This document shows, piece by piece, positions 38,076 to 49,566 of a stretch of 64,000 nucleotides of DNA. The notes beneath the pieces are model-generated. The model did no database searches, had not been told where the DNA came from, and saw nothing but the letters and a program-made list of their open reading frames with translations. A program made the position numbers and the translations under genes. This DNA is from Straminergon stramineum (Eukaryota > Streptophyta > Bryopsida > Hypnales > Calliergonaceae). Each line of letters begins with the position of its first letter. The stretch's first letter is position 1. The stretch covers positions 18,230,501 through 18,294,500 of the forward strand of contig OY987269.1 in the NCBI GenBank assembly GCA_963920665.1, given 5' to 3'.

Positions 38076-41000
38076 TCTGCCAACCTATTTGCTCACCCCA
38101 ACGAAACACTAGGTAATAGTAGTAGTAATGGTCAAGGTAGTGAATTGGTTCACTACCCTGCTCATCCAATCAATTGTACAAAGATAACCCAACACACAAA
38201 CCACAATTTCATCAGTGAGTAGTTCCTATCAATTCTACAATTTAATTTGAGGCAAAGATTCAACAAACATAAGCACTACCCATTCTTTCGACAATGCTGG
38301 AGGGCGAGGATGTAGGTTGAGCCTAAAACCTTAGATGTGTACAACAATTCTAAACCATAAACCCTCACCTAAGAGCATCACTCATGGGTGTCGCAAGCCC
38401 AACTGGCCTCCTTGCTGCCTACAACTTTGAATGCACCCTCGTTGAAGCCTAATGTGATGAAAGTGGCCCTCTAAATCTGCGACCTAGAGCACAACCTCCA
38501 ACTACATTTGAACTTCAAGAGCACCTTCACGTAGCCCTACCGATGTGCCCCAATACTAAAACCCTACATCCAAAACTGAGATTTTGCTCCGAATAGCTGG
38601 TCTGAAACAAAAATTCTGTCATGCCTAAATCCCTTTGCGCTTGACAGCCCCAAATGATACTCCCTCGATGATTGCTAAACCGCCTAAGGCGTAACAAGAT
38701 CACAAGAAAAGAGAGAGTTCCTCAAACCTGAGCAATGGGCAACTGAAGAAGACGTTGAGGTTGCAGCTACCTCTACCATCCTCTTGAGTGCTCCGAGGTT
38801 GACGTTGAAGTCCACAATGCCATTACTGTCTTGCCCGTAGGACAACTAATCAATCCTCCACAAACATGACATAAAACTACTTGGAAGTGATGTCCCTAGA
38901 AGCAATCAAGTGCCACGAAACCCTAGTAGTGACAAGTGAGTTTGCTTCTCCACCTCGACAATTGTATAGAGGACATTGAATTAGTTTGTCGTGGCTATAG
39001 GGAGAGCAACCCTAAATTGCTAAGCAGGGCGAGCTAAAATGGGGAGTGCCAAAGACTTGTCAAATTTAGAATTGGAGCTAAACACTGCGGTAGAGGGGAA
39101 CAACGACATGCATGCTTAGAACGCGATGAACCACGGCTCAGTAGGACCTGTCAGCACTACTTCCGGTCGTAGTCCCCAGAGCAAGTGTTTCGCGGCTAGA
39201 CCTTGGCCCAATTCCATCATACACGAGGGTTCAAGATTGGAGTATGATGAAAGTTGGCATATTGCCTAAACCTAAAGATTGTTTCAACCGAAATACAAAA
39301 TACCATGAACTATGGATAGAATTTTTTAAATTATATACAACAGTAGTAAAGTATATTGGACCTCTTGAGCAATTAAGATTTTTCTTGGGTCCATTTTGAT
39401 GTATGAATTCCATCCTCTCACAAGAAATAAATCCTTTCTCTCTTACAATATGAAAGGTACTTCTATTAAATCGAATTAAGGCAAAATGCAAATGTACTTT
39501 CATTTCAATTTATAGTTCTATACTTGGAACTCATTTTTTCCATTCAATTCCACAAATTAAAAGAAACATTTAGAATGCATCGTTTTTAGTTTGAAGTACT
39601 TTAATTTGAATCGACTTGAAAAAAAATGGGGAGGAATTTAGGGCGCATCCGTTCCTCCGGATTAAATAAAACTTGGACTAGGCATGCGCCACTTACCCCC
39701 CCCCCAAAAAAAAAAATGAGTAGGGTTTGGGGTTGAACCGTTCCCCCTTTCATTCTCCAATGAAACTATGTTATTTTTTTTTTCCAAACAAAATTTTAAA
39801 ATGGAGATGGTTTGGGAGGTGATCCTTTCAGTCTTAATCAGTAAAACCAACAATGCTAAGTGATTGATTCCAAACCATAGGAGAAAAAAATGGGGAAGGT
39901 TTTAAGGACCATCCCTTCCCCCTAATGAAATGGGAAGAAACTCTAGGCAAGAGCGTCAATCCCAAAGAAGAGGCCCAAAAAAAATATGAAGGATGTGAGT
40001 TTGATCCATCCCCCCTTTCATTCCTAGAGGCAATATTGGTAGAGTGATTGATTCCAAACCATAGGGGAAAAAAATGGGGAGGGTTTTAAGGACCATCCCT
40101 TCCCCCTAATGAAATGGGAAGAAACTCTAGGCAAGAGCGTCAATCATGGCAGCCAAGGTACAACAGTGTAGATTTCAAAGAATTTTTCTTGGAGCATTCC
40201 ATATGATGAAGTTCTCTAAATTATGTTGAACACACCTCCAATACTTCAATTCTGTAATGTGCAAGGAAATGCAATGGGATGCACCCTAGACCAGAGAAAA
40301 ATATCCTAAACACCTAAACTGTGATTATCCTACCCGCCTCACCTCTAAACATCCCAAACCTTAACCGGCGAAACCCTTCAAGTGCTGCAAAACACTAGAT
40401 ATGGAGCACTACGAATGGGGCCCTATGAATATGCTGTGGGCCATGCATGCTCCATGTTCTATGCCTTATGCACTACCATGGCATTTCTAGGTCCATGCAT
40501 GATGGACATGGGCCATGGCAACATCCTACCTTGAAACACTACGAAATAGAGAAAATATTACCAGGCAAAGTATCAGTCAACAAGAAACCACGTCTGGATT
40601 TTCAAAGGGGACAATTTCTGACTTTAGCACAGGAAACGAGAAACTGGACCACTTAGGGCTTGCTACATTGTCGCAGAAATTGCCAGTCTCATTAATCAAG
40701 GAGTGAGTTTTAGTGAACACCGAGATGTAGTACGTGTGGTGTCAAAATAAGCCGAAGCTACCGAATCATGGCCAGGAGTTTTTTCAAATCCCCGTTTATT
40801 AAAACGAGTGAGTGGCAGTTTCACTTCAGAAGATACTTGCCAACAAATAGAGTAGAATTTCCTTCACACTCAAGGGAAGAAGTGAAACCATATGCACGTG
40901 ATATGTATAACATATAGAAATTTGTAAGTTTTCACTTCTCACTTTCTCCCCTGTGAATAACCTCCGTGTGGACTGTCAAGAGTCACAAAAAGACGTCAAG

Positions 41001-41172
41001 CCCAATCTTCAGCTCAAAAAATTACTCCTACAAACTGGTCAGCTGGCTCAATGGAGACCTAGCACCCACTCTCTTGTGGGGAAGAATCATGATATCTGTA
41101 CAGAATTTCCGATGGTTTCTCTAGACTGAATACGAACACAATCGTGATTATAGAAGCTCGCGCTGCTCTCCA
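38076..41172. other. Right part of the MULE and intergenic DNA to the C2 gene
   Basis: No gene is recognisable. 38,300-39,230 is more GC-balanced and contains inverted telomere-like motifs. 39,600-40,150 holds poly-C and poly-A runs and a 101-bp duplication. The candidate right MULE end is at about 40,541. A poly-T plus 'caaatccccgtttatt' stretch at about 40,780 resembles a retroposon tail. Confidence 0.4.
39861..40145 (+). repeat. Direct duplication of a 101-bp segment
   Basis: 39861-39961 and 40045-40145 are both 101 bp, start TGATTGATTCCAAACCATAGG and differ at only a few bases, giving an offset of 184 bp. A more diverged relative lies near 39,627. The near identity indicates a recent local duplication. 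It has no coding content. Confidence 0.8.
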
Positions 41173-42033
41173 TCAGTGTGCGAACACATTCCTGCCCGCA
41201 TCATCTCGGTGGAAATGAGGGATTGGAACACAACACCCTGCAGAAGCACAAGACAACTCGTCGTCGACCATGCCAGTTGCTGCATATTCTTCTTCGTCAT
41301 GGCGTGCTTCCGAGAGCACCGGCTCATGTGTCACCCCCCCCATCTTCAGCGTGAAGTTGAGCACTCCCTGTAAACGTCCCGACGGTCTTTTCACCTGCTC
41401 AAGCAATCGTTCCACTAGTATCAGCACGTTGATGTGATTCAAACAGTCACCTGTCAGTTTGGATATCTACAATTACATTCGTCATAGTGCCAGTCCAGCT
41501 ACAAGCAAAAAAACTAGAAAAAACAATGTCACCCACTAACAACATAAATAACCAAAACAAAGCCCTATCCTACACAAATTGAAAAATGAGAGACTGTGAA
41601 AAGAGTCTGAAAACCGTGACTTCTCACACAGAATTGAATGACAGAGAAAGAGAGTGACAGGCATGAGACATACCGGGAGGTTGAGGACCACGGGCTCCCT
41701 AGGTTCCTTGATGGCGGCGATGTTGCCAGGCAAGTCGGCTAGTGGCAAGGTGAGAGATCCGATGAGTCGGTTGGACGTCGACGCGGCGTCGTGCAGCTCG
41801 AAGTAGATCACAGCTTCGTCGGGATGCACGAGCGCGGCCTCGTCGGCGTACACCATCAGCTTAGAATTCCAACTAGGGTTGGTGCTCCCTTTCTCGTCCA
41901 CGGGGCTGTAAGCTTTCATGTCATGGTGAATCCACGCCACCACGTAAGGACTCATCTTGCCGCCGAAGATCCTCACGTCTCGCAAATCCGATGCCGAGAA
42001 CACGTTCAATTCAATCTCACGATAAGCAGCCAT
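41173..42033 (-). CDS. Small C2-domain protein, SRC2-like
   Basis: Two exons were read on the minus strand: 42033-41674 and 41394-41173, separated by a 279-bp GT-AG intron in phase 0. The product is 193 aa. A C2 domain occupies about residues 6-105, with the plant SRC2-type order: ELNVFSASDL, SPYVVAWI, the TNPSWNSKL turn, and IGSLTLPLADL. The tail of about 85 residues has no known domain. Plant proteins of this class bind membranes and act in stress and defence signalling. The usual Asp of the first Ca2+ loop (KMDPY in relatives) is Ser28 here, and the third loop has only one Asp (FELHDAAS). Ca2+ binding may therefore be weak or absent. The upstream TATA box and about 200-nt leader support the start. 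Confidence 0.85.
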
Positions 42034-42263
42034 CGCTTTCTAATCCTAGTCGATCAAAGCGACGCCCAAACCCAAAACCCAAACCCAAACCTCCAAAGCA
42101 ATAGCAGATGTAGTCAAGAACTCCACCAACAGATGTAGTCCAAGAGCACCAACTTGATCAATACTAGAGAATTCCCCGCAACCCAAGACTGAATTCCAAG
42201 GGAGGAGCTTACAACAATTTAATCAGCGACGGAAAATTTCTCCCAAGCTGTGAAAGGAAGGAT

Positions 42264-42272
42264 GATATATAG
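42264..42272 (-). promoter_or_regulatory. TATA box of the C2-domain gene
   Basis: The minus strand reads CTATATATC here, 231 bp upstream of the ATG at 42033. Transcription should begin near 42,235, leaving a leader of roughly 200 nt that contains a C-rich 'cccaaa' repeat (plus-strand 42,064-42,091). Confidence 0.55.
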
Positions 42273-42279
42273 AGGAATG

Positions 42280-45200
42280 AGGAAGCTGGCAAGCTCGACT
42301 TGTGCCAAAGAGAGTAGCTAGCTGCCTCTGGGGTGCTTATGAAGCATCGCCGCCATGGCACTCCAGGACTGGAAGCTGCGTTTGCCCCTTCATGCCCCCT
42401 ACCACCAGCAGTCTTGCGGATCACATCGAAAGGTGGGCCCACACGGCGACGTGGCTGTAAGTGCACGCAGCCGACCCACACGGCATCGGATGCTTTGGAC
42501 ACAAGACTCCGCCTCCGCAAGCTGCCTTTCCACGTGTGCGGCGGCTTGAGGCCCTCAACCTGTGCCCTCTTCAGACGTGGAAAATGTAGTCCTGTGCTTG
42601 TTCAGACGTGGCACGCTCAGACTGTCTGCGAGGAAACAACTGAGCTGACTTGCATCCGCACGTAGGTGGAATCAAGAGTCGGTTTTTTGTGGGATTTTTT
42701 GGTGTTTTGGACAAGCGGACATTACTCGTCTGTTATATTCCACTTTGAAACTATCAAGAGTCGATTTGACGAGAGGGAGCGGAGGGAGCCAATCAACTTG
42801 GTAGTTGGTACCATCCCATGCATGCCGCCTACGTACAGCAGGCAAGGTTTACTTCTCTGCAAGTTGAAGACTCATTCATCAGTTACACTCACTCGGCATG
42901 CTAACATTCTATCACGGGAGTCACTACTATACGAAGATATTCTTCTCAATTCTCTAACTGAAGACTTCAATACTTGCATTTATGTTAAACCCTAAATGCC
43001 CAACTGAAGGCCTTTCTGAGCTTCTAGGAATTTGCTCTAAATTGGACAAAAGACAACATTTTGATAAGCTATATATCAACTTTTTAAAATTGTAACCGTA
43101 CAAATTCAAATTAGACATGTTAGAGATCACATTGGAAAAGAAAACACATCAATATCATTTATGGATTGAAAGATTATAATGTTTAATCATGAGGGTGTTA
43201 AAACAACAAAAGTGATTTGAATTTTGAAGTCTTTCAATCCTCTTTTTACATGTCAAAGCTAAAAAGTTGGTCACCAAAAAAATATGAGGTTAGAAGGCCT
43301 AACATGCATAACTTTGACCAATTTATGGCTCAACAAAATTTACTCTGTAGTTTTTTTAAAAGAATTTTGAATGTGATATTTTCTTTGAGATCTAGTGCAT
43401 TTGGGGTTCATTTCCAAGAGCCCTCAACACTATGGAAAGTCAAGATTGCAATAGACACCCTTGCACAAAATCTTGAATAGAAAAATCATAATCATTTTCA
43501 AAATTGGACTTTTGATGCTAAAACTAGACTTCAAAAAAAAATTTAAATACAAACTACTAAAAATAGAAAATTGGTTAGGTTTTATTTAGCTTCAAAATAT
43601 TGGTGACACCAAAATTTGGTGCTTTGGGCATTTAGGGATTAACCAAAAAGCACAATGGAGCAATTCCTAGTGATCACCCCAAGATCATAGTGATTATAGT
43701 AGGTTCATTCCAAATATTTGGGTGTGACCAAATTATTTGCCTTGATGAGCCTATGAAAGTGTTTTCTCGTGAATACATTTAAGTTTCATCAACTTTGGAG
43801 AGCTTGTAATTGTGGATTTGGCTTGAAGAAGATGGAAACTTCATCAAGTTTGTAGGGCCTTGTGACATAGCTCTCTATGTGCTTAACATACTTAAATATT
43901 GAACTAGTTGGGGTAGTTGAGCTAGGGTAGAGTCAATAGCCCTTCACCTTCAATTGTGATTCTTCAATGGTAGTAGATGGCTTTGAGATTCCAAGAGGGT
44001 GAATTTTACCAAAAGGCAATAGATTTTGCATTTTTTAGGGGAATAGAGTCAATCTTCACCATACATCATAGTAACAAAATGACAAAAAGGAGTGGTGAGC
44101 TTAGTCACTTAGTCCAAACTCCCTACACTTGTTACTTTTGAAAAGTAATATAATCCCAAAAGTTCCATGCTAGTCACTTGTAATATACAATACCTTTGCT
44201 CCCAATACAATTGATAGAAGCTACATGTTGGATTTTTTTCAACAATCAAGCTTCTTGTAATGTAGTTGCTTATTAGCTTCAATCACAAGGCTTTACATTG
44301 ATAGAGGCTACATGTAAAGAAGTTTGAGTAGTACCTTACTAGAATAACTTGACACAATGCATGATAGTGAACATATGATTTGTTTGATTTAGTGAGTGAT
44401 TATATAAAATGTGAGATATAAAGAGTCATATAACATCACTCTCTTGCTCTCATAGCTCATCACCAAGCCACATACTAAGTGGCACTAATTTTAAAACAAC
44501 TAGTGTACAATGAATAAAGTCCTAGGCCATTACACATACATGATGCTAGGTGAATGAAGATAGACACGATTCTCTAAGCTAGAGCTAGAGCCTTGCTTCA
44601 ATACTTTCTTGAAAAGTAATTCAATTCTATAAGAATAGAGTCTTTTAGAATGTAGTTGCTTATTCACTAACATGAAGAAAATAGTAAGAAGAAAACATTT
44701 GTAGTTGATGTTTGATGCTCATTCTTATGAAAATTCTTGTCTAATATCATTCTTGTTCAAGTGCTTGATGTTTGTGTGCCTATATCTTCTTCAATCTCTC
44801 TATATATTGAATTCTCACCCTATGACAAGTCTAAATAATCATTTGAATGTAGTTTACCTTTACTAAAGTATCTTTGTTTTTGTTGGGACATGTAGACAAT
44901 TGAAAGAAGATTTCAAATTCTCCAAGGATGCATTTATGGATACAATATGAATAAGTTGAATTTTTAGAGTACTAATTATAGATGTACCTAATGTCAACCT
45001 CATCTTTCATTTTCAATAGGTAAACATTTTAGGAGTTACCTCAAGTCAATAGAAGGTAGGTACAAGTTTGATCTATTGGAGAGACAACAAGCTCAATTCA
45101 CAACATTGATTACTCCAACAAAGGCGAATGTGACTTAAGCTCAATTCCTACATATTGTTCTTGAAATTTGCTTTTTCAACTACTTTGAATAGTTCAAGTT

Positions 45201-46355
45201 GAATAAGGAACCACAAGGTAGAGAATGCAAAACCCAATAGGGACCTAATCCCTCTCCTTTAATGTTATCAATAGCATTTCATCTATTGTAGTAGAAACAC
45301 CCAAAAATGTCAATATAAGCAATTCAATATAGTTGGAGGCACCTTTTGCTAAAAAAATTAGTTTTGTGGTATTAGCAATTGAAAATCATGAATTTTAAAA
45401 TGAAAATGAATTTTTTTGAATATGGCATGTATTTTCTATCAATTTTCAAAGTTGCAACTCCCTAGACCATTGAATGTGTCACATAGGTGGACCCTAAACT
45501 AAAAACTACAAAAATCAGAAGTTGACAAATTAGAATTAAGTAATGCATTAGAGAATCAAAGTTAAGCATTTGGAAGACACATTAACTAAAGTCTAGGGAC
45601 ACATTTAGTGATAGTCTACGGTACAAGGATGGGATCAGGGACACCTAATGGGTATTTCTACCTTAAATATATTGGTCTAATGCATTGGTTGGTCTAGTTA
45701 CCAAGTGCTGTAAGCATGACTTGGCTAAATGTCAACAACCAATGGTCTTTAAATGAAAATTTGGGATTGTCCATTGTCACTTTTGGCATCTGCAACCTCC
45801 CATCCGACTTCGGAATTGAATAAGAAATTTACATACATATTGATAATAATTTGATGTAACACATTTGTCTCTTGTAGCCAAAGACCTCCCCTCAGCAATA
45901 CCATATACTGATCTCCCCCAAATTAAGCATCCAAAGATTGACGCTTAAGTGACACAAATAGTATCCTTGACCTTACTGCAAAACCCCAGCAGCAAGCTAC
46001 TTCAATGGAAACCCTACACCGAAAGACAGCAATAACAATGTAAACTTTTCAGATATACATGTTGCCAACAGACACAAAAATTGGGTTCTATAGTACATTA
46101 AAAGGCCCTCATAAATCACAAGCCCTACGAACCAATGGGCTTCATATTGACGTATACAGCATCATTCTACAGAAGCAACATACAAACAACTCTATATCTG
46201 CACAACTATTCATTGAACCAGCTCAATACCACATTTTCATTATCTTTAATTCACAGCCTTGAGGGATGCCAACCAGGTTATCACTAATAGAATACCGTAC
46301 TGCGTTGTTGGAAAGCTTCTGGATTGATCACCTTTGCCTGCTCAGGTCTCCTCCA
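42280..46355. other. Intergenic DNA, no gene seen
   Basis: The first 400 bp are GC-richer and are probably the upstream promoter region of the C2 gene. From 43,000 on the DNA is AT-rich, with only short random open frames. No transposon ends, RNA genes or tandem arrays were recognised. Confidence 0.5.
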
Positions 46356-47082
46356 GGAACAGCCCAAACTGAACGAAAGCCAAAGAGAACAGAAAGTATA
46401 GAATGGCGGATTGGACACATGAAATCTATTAACGCCCACGTCAAGAGTGTAGCTCACCGACCAGGAGCTGCTCACTGTTCTCTAACTGAGCTTCACGTCA
46501 TCGAACGTGGACGTTAATATCATTCATATGTTCACTCTTCCATGAGTCAATCGATCTTTCGCAAATATCCATACCCCACTGCACGGGTGTATCACCAGTT
46601 TCCAAACCTCAGCTTGAATGGGTATCCTGCTGAAACACTGTATTCGTGAGGGAATATCAGCACAACAACTACATAGCAATACATTGTATTATCTTGAAAC
46701 ATTTCATGATCATCACCAATGTGAAAATGCCTAACCCACGCACACCCTGTCAGATACCACCTGAAACCTGGCAGCATATAGTATAGCACTTTAACAATCT
46801 GCAAAAGCTGGTACTCGATCAAGAACTCAAGTTAAATGACAATATGTAATGCAACTCTTTCTCGGATAAAGGTAAGCAACCATAGGTGAAGCCCTTGAGT
46901 TGGTCTTGAGTACGTCTGAAGCTCAACCATCAACCTTTCGATCATACTTTTCCGTTTAACATTTACATAGCTAGTACCTGTGCAAATTAGTCAAGTACTG
47001 ACAACCAGCAGTTTAGAACGCGCACACATTCTAAGAAAGAGCTGTTTTAAGTTGAAGCAGAGGAGACGAATGGCGAGAGAGA

Positions 47083-47186
47083 TGGAGAAAAGCCAGGGAA
47101 GAGGCAGTGCATGTGGACAGCACACTTAGGGTTCCCTTAAGCATGCCATCGTCATGCATTGCCCCACGCTGGCTCCCCTTCCCACT
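47083..47186 (-). ncRNA. MIR408: MIR408 precursor, copy a
   Basis: The minus strand at 47091-47111 is the 21-nt miR408 sequence, opening TGCACTGCCTCTTCCCTGGC, identical to the conserved land-plant form. The 5' arm (minus strand, about 47,174-47,151) reads GCCAG, CGTGGGG and CAATGCATG and pairs with it. Pairing comprises two helices separated by a small internal loop, one A-C mismatch and G-U pairs, and it extends outward through AGGGGA with TTTTCT. The mature strand is on the 3' arm, as in other MIR408 genes. miR408 guides AGO1 to cleave mRNAs of copper proteins (plantacyanin, laccases) when copper is scarce. GTAC-rich promoter DNA lies 0.4-0.8 kb upstream. Confidence 0.93.
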
Positions 47187-47624
47187 CCGTCATTCTTCTC
47201 GCACGCTTCACTATACTGTCCTTACCTTGTACACCCAAGATAACAGGAGAAACGTACCACGAAGGCACACAAAACCCTAACACGTCGTCTGCTCATTTCA
47301 GTGCTAACCCGAAAAAAACATGCAGAGTCCAAGGGTCATGCATGGCGACAGATCTACAACAGGAAAGCAGAATTAGCAATTCCAGTGTCGTGGGAAACAA
47401 GGAGATACAAAATTGAGAAACAACAACACCTCCGAATGAGAAAGTACATCTCCAAGTGCCAAGAATGAGCAGCCGAATCGTCACTGTAGAGAGCCCTGTG
47501 CAGAATTAAGCGCCATAAGTCACCTCTGAATGCTTCCGAAACCTGCTATCCTGAGGAATTAAGTAGAGAGCTCCACATGATCACAAGCACAAAGACCAGT
47601 TGCATTGCAAACCAGTATAAGGTT

Positions 47625-47955
47625 GTACTACTGCCAAAGGTTCAGACCTAAATTTACAGCCACCATGCGTACTGCAAGCTTGTTTCGTAGAACCTCGTAC
47701 AAAAACAATCACGAGAAATTAGCGAGCTGGGGACATCGTGCAGTACAACAATCATACAGTTACTTCCTCATTCGGTGGATCACGCGACTGCGGTGTACTA
47801 GCAGAGAGTTGGTAGTAGAGGGGTAGTACAGGCTCGTAGTACAAGATGGTCGCGGCACACAAGAATCGCGAGGTAGGCGGGAGAATCACCCAACTGGCCA
47901 CGATCTCTTTCAAAAATTGTACTACCGACTTGCGAATCGTATTCTCGGTCTGTAC
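47625..47955. promoter_or_regulatory. Copper-response (GTAC) cluster upstream of MIR408a
   Basis: Nine GTAC cores in 331 bp start at 47625, 47669, 47697, 47743, 47795, 47826, 47839, 47919 and 47952. Seven fit GTACTRC on one strand or the other; 47697 and 47795 do not. By chance about 1.3 GTAC would be expected. GTAC is the core site of SPL7/CRR1-type SBP copper regulators, which activate MIR408 in other plants. Additional single GTACs lie at 47229, 47254 and 47444, nearer the hairpin. Confidence 0.75.
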
Positions 47956-48735
47956 TACCAGATTCTGTCAACGGAAAGGATATTCGATGGAGCGGCCTTC
48001 GCTCTCGATTTCAGTCAAACTTGTCAAGCTCAACACTTTCTTTCTTTTTTTTAAATTCTAGTCAATCTCGTCATAGCTCTTGTTTCAACAATTACTCAAG
48101 TAGTTGCCTGTGGTACAACGGAAACATTAAGATTTGAGGAAATGGAAACAAAATCTCTTAGATTTTTTTTAAATTGTTTTTGGAAACAGAGGATTGTATT
48201 CCAAAGTGAACCACGCAATACTATGCCAGTGGACCAGGGACAAACACCCGGCGATAAGAAGAAGAAAAATGAAACAATGTCACACTAACCTACCAAACCA
48301 AAATTTTTGAAACACAATCTCTTCGGCCACGGCTCTGGCTACGGAAAAAATTAATTCTCTGGTCGATCCTTTCATGCGGCGACTCATTATGTCAGTTGAT
48401 GAATGTTTTGCGCGAGCATTGATCTCTCTCCTTAATTACTCCATGGAACTGACAGCAGCTTGCTGGTGGTCGGATGTATCCCGTTGTGTCTCTTCTTCTC
48501 TATGGGTGACCAATTGACCATGGCGATGGAATAACAAATGTAGCTGCATTACATGGACTATTAGCTTTTACATTCAAATATTTTTAAGGAAGCTTTAACA
48601 ATGGTATCTGCATGTTATTGAGTTGGATTCATACGGTGTAACTTAGTTTGTATCACCTTGGAAATTTGGAAAGAACCAAAAATTGAAAGAAAGATCAAAG
48701 AATGGATAAAGGAAGGAGGTAACTGAGTGATTGCT

Positions 48736-48884
48736 GTACTGCACTTGAGGAAGACGATTGTCCAAGCTCGCAAATTGCAGTCAGTGATGATTGGATCGAC
48801 GACACGAGCTTGTAGTACCATTGCGGCTTTAATTTTAGGGTTTGAACTGGCAGTCGTACTACCTTGCAGTACTGGTTGCAGTAC
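48736..48884. promoter_or_regulatory. Copper-response (GTAC) cluster upstream of MIR408b
   Basis: Five GTAC cores in 149 bp start at 48736, 48815, 48856, 48869 and 48881. All fit GTACTRC on one strand. Three align with sites in the MIR408a promoter: 48736 with 47743, 48815 with 47669 and 48856 with 47625. Single GTACs at 49070, 49407 and 49435 lie nearer the MIR408b hairpin. Confidence 0.75.
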
Positions 48885-49462
48885 GACCAAATCTTTTTAA
48901 TTACTATGTGATCATTTGCGTGTGCATGGACTCTCTTACTTAAGTCCGCAGGAAAGCAGGTTTTGGAAGCATGCAGGTGACTTGTAACGCTTCATAAGAT
49001 TTGGTGGATGCTCATTCTTAGCATCTAGATCCGTAATCTCTTATCCGCACCTAGTTTCGTTGCTCAATTGTACCTTATGTCGCTATGAATCCGACGATAA
49101 TCATGTGTGAGTATCTGTGCCGACTCAATTATTGTTTTAAAATAATTAATGTTTTCTTCGTAGGGGTTTTAACCAGTTTCGTTCTCACAACTGAATCGCC
49201 CATTGTCAACTGATCTGTGTTTTCTTTAATTGCTGAAAGCGTCAACTGGCATTTGATTTGTCGATCGATCTCGCTCTCAGAGATTTGTTAACTGATTCCG
49301 TTGTGATGATTCCTCTGGGAGATCTGTCGCACTGCCTGGCCTGTGGATTCTGTATGTTTCCGGTTGGCGCCACATTGGGTTAGGGTTTTATGATCCTTCG
49401 TTCACGGTACGCTACTAACTCCGTTTTATCTTTGGTACACACGGAGCGAGAGGAATGATGGA

Positions 49463-49566
49463 GTAGGAAGGGGAGCCAGCTTGGGGCAATGCATAACGAT
49501 GGCATGCTTATGAAAACCCTTAAGTGTGCTGTCCACATGCACTGCCTCTTCCCTGACTTTCCACCA
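49463..49566 (+). ncRNA. MIR408: MIR408 precursor, copy b (mature variant)
   Basis: 49538-49558 matches miR408 except at nucleotide 20, where G is replaced by A (it reads ...CCCTGACT instead of ...CCCTGGCT). The 5' arm at about 49,475-49,494 reads GCCAGC, TTGGGG and CAATGCATAA and folds back in the same way as copy a, with one extra mismatch caused by the change. The loop 'acgatggcatgctta' is almost identical to copy a. The change lies near the 3' end of the miRNA, outside the seed and cleavage region, so targeting should be largely kept. The 109-codon minus-strand frame across the hairpin is not a gene. Confidence 0.88.

Larger units (their letters stand above)
25006..40541. mobile_element. 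Large decayed Mutator-like element (MULE) with transposase and ULP1 protease
   Basis: The element is defined by its contents: a MULE transposase on the + strand and a ULP1/C48 protease on the - strand, a pairing known from several plant MULE lineages. Candidate diverged terminal inverted repeats are TAGTGTTTC at 25006-25014 against GAAACACTA at 40533-40541. Inside these, a 'tggccatg.ccat.atgca' block and GCATAGAACATGG (left about 25,073, right complement about 40,460) match in the same order. The motif TTAGGCGGTTTAG is also found inverted at about 25,205 and 38,690. No flanking 9-bp target duplication was found, so the exact ends are tentative. Two solo LTRs and a MITE have inserted into it. 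Multiple stops and a frameshift in both genes indicate it can no longer transpose by itself. Confidence 0.5.

Noticed and set aside
47159..48061. Short plus-strand frames across the MIR408a promoter
   Set aside because: They overlap the GTAC clusters and the divergent promoter and contain no protein motifs.
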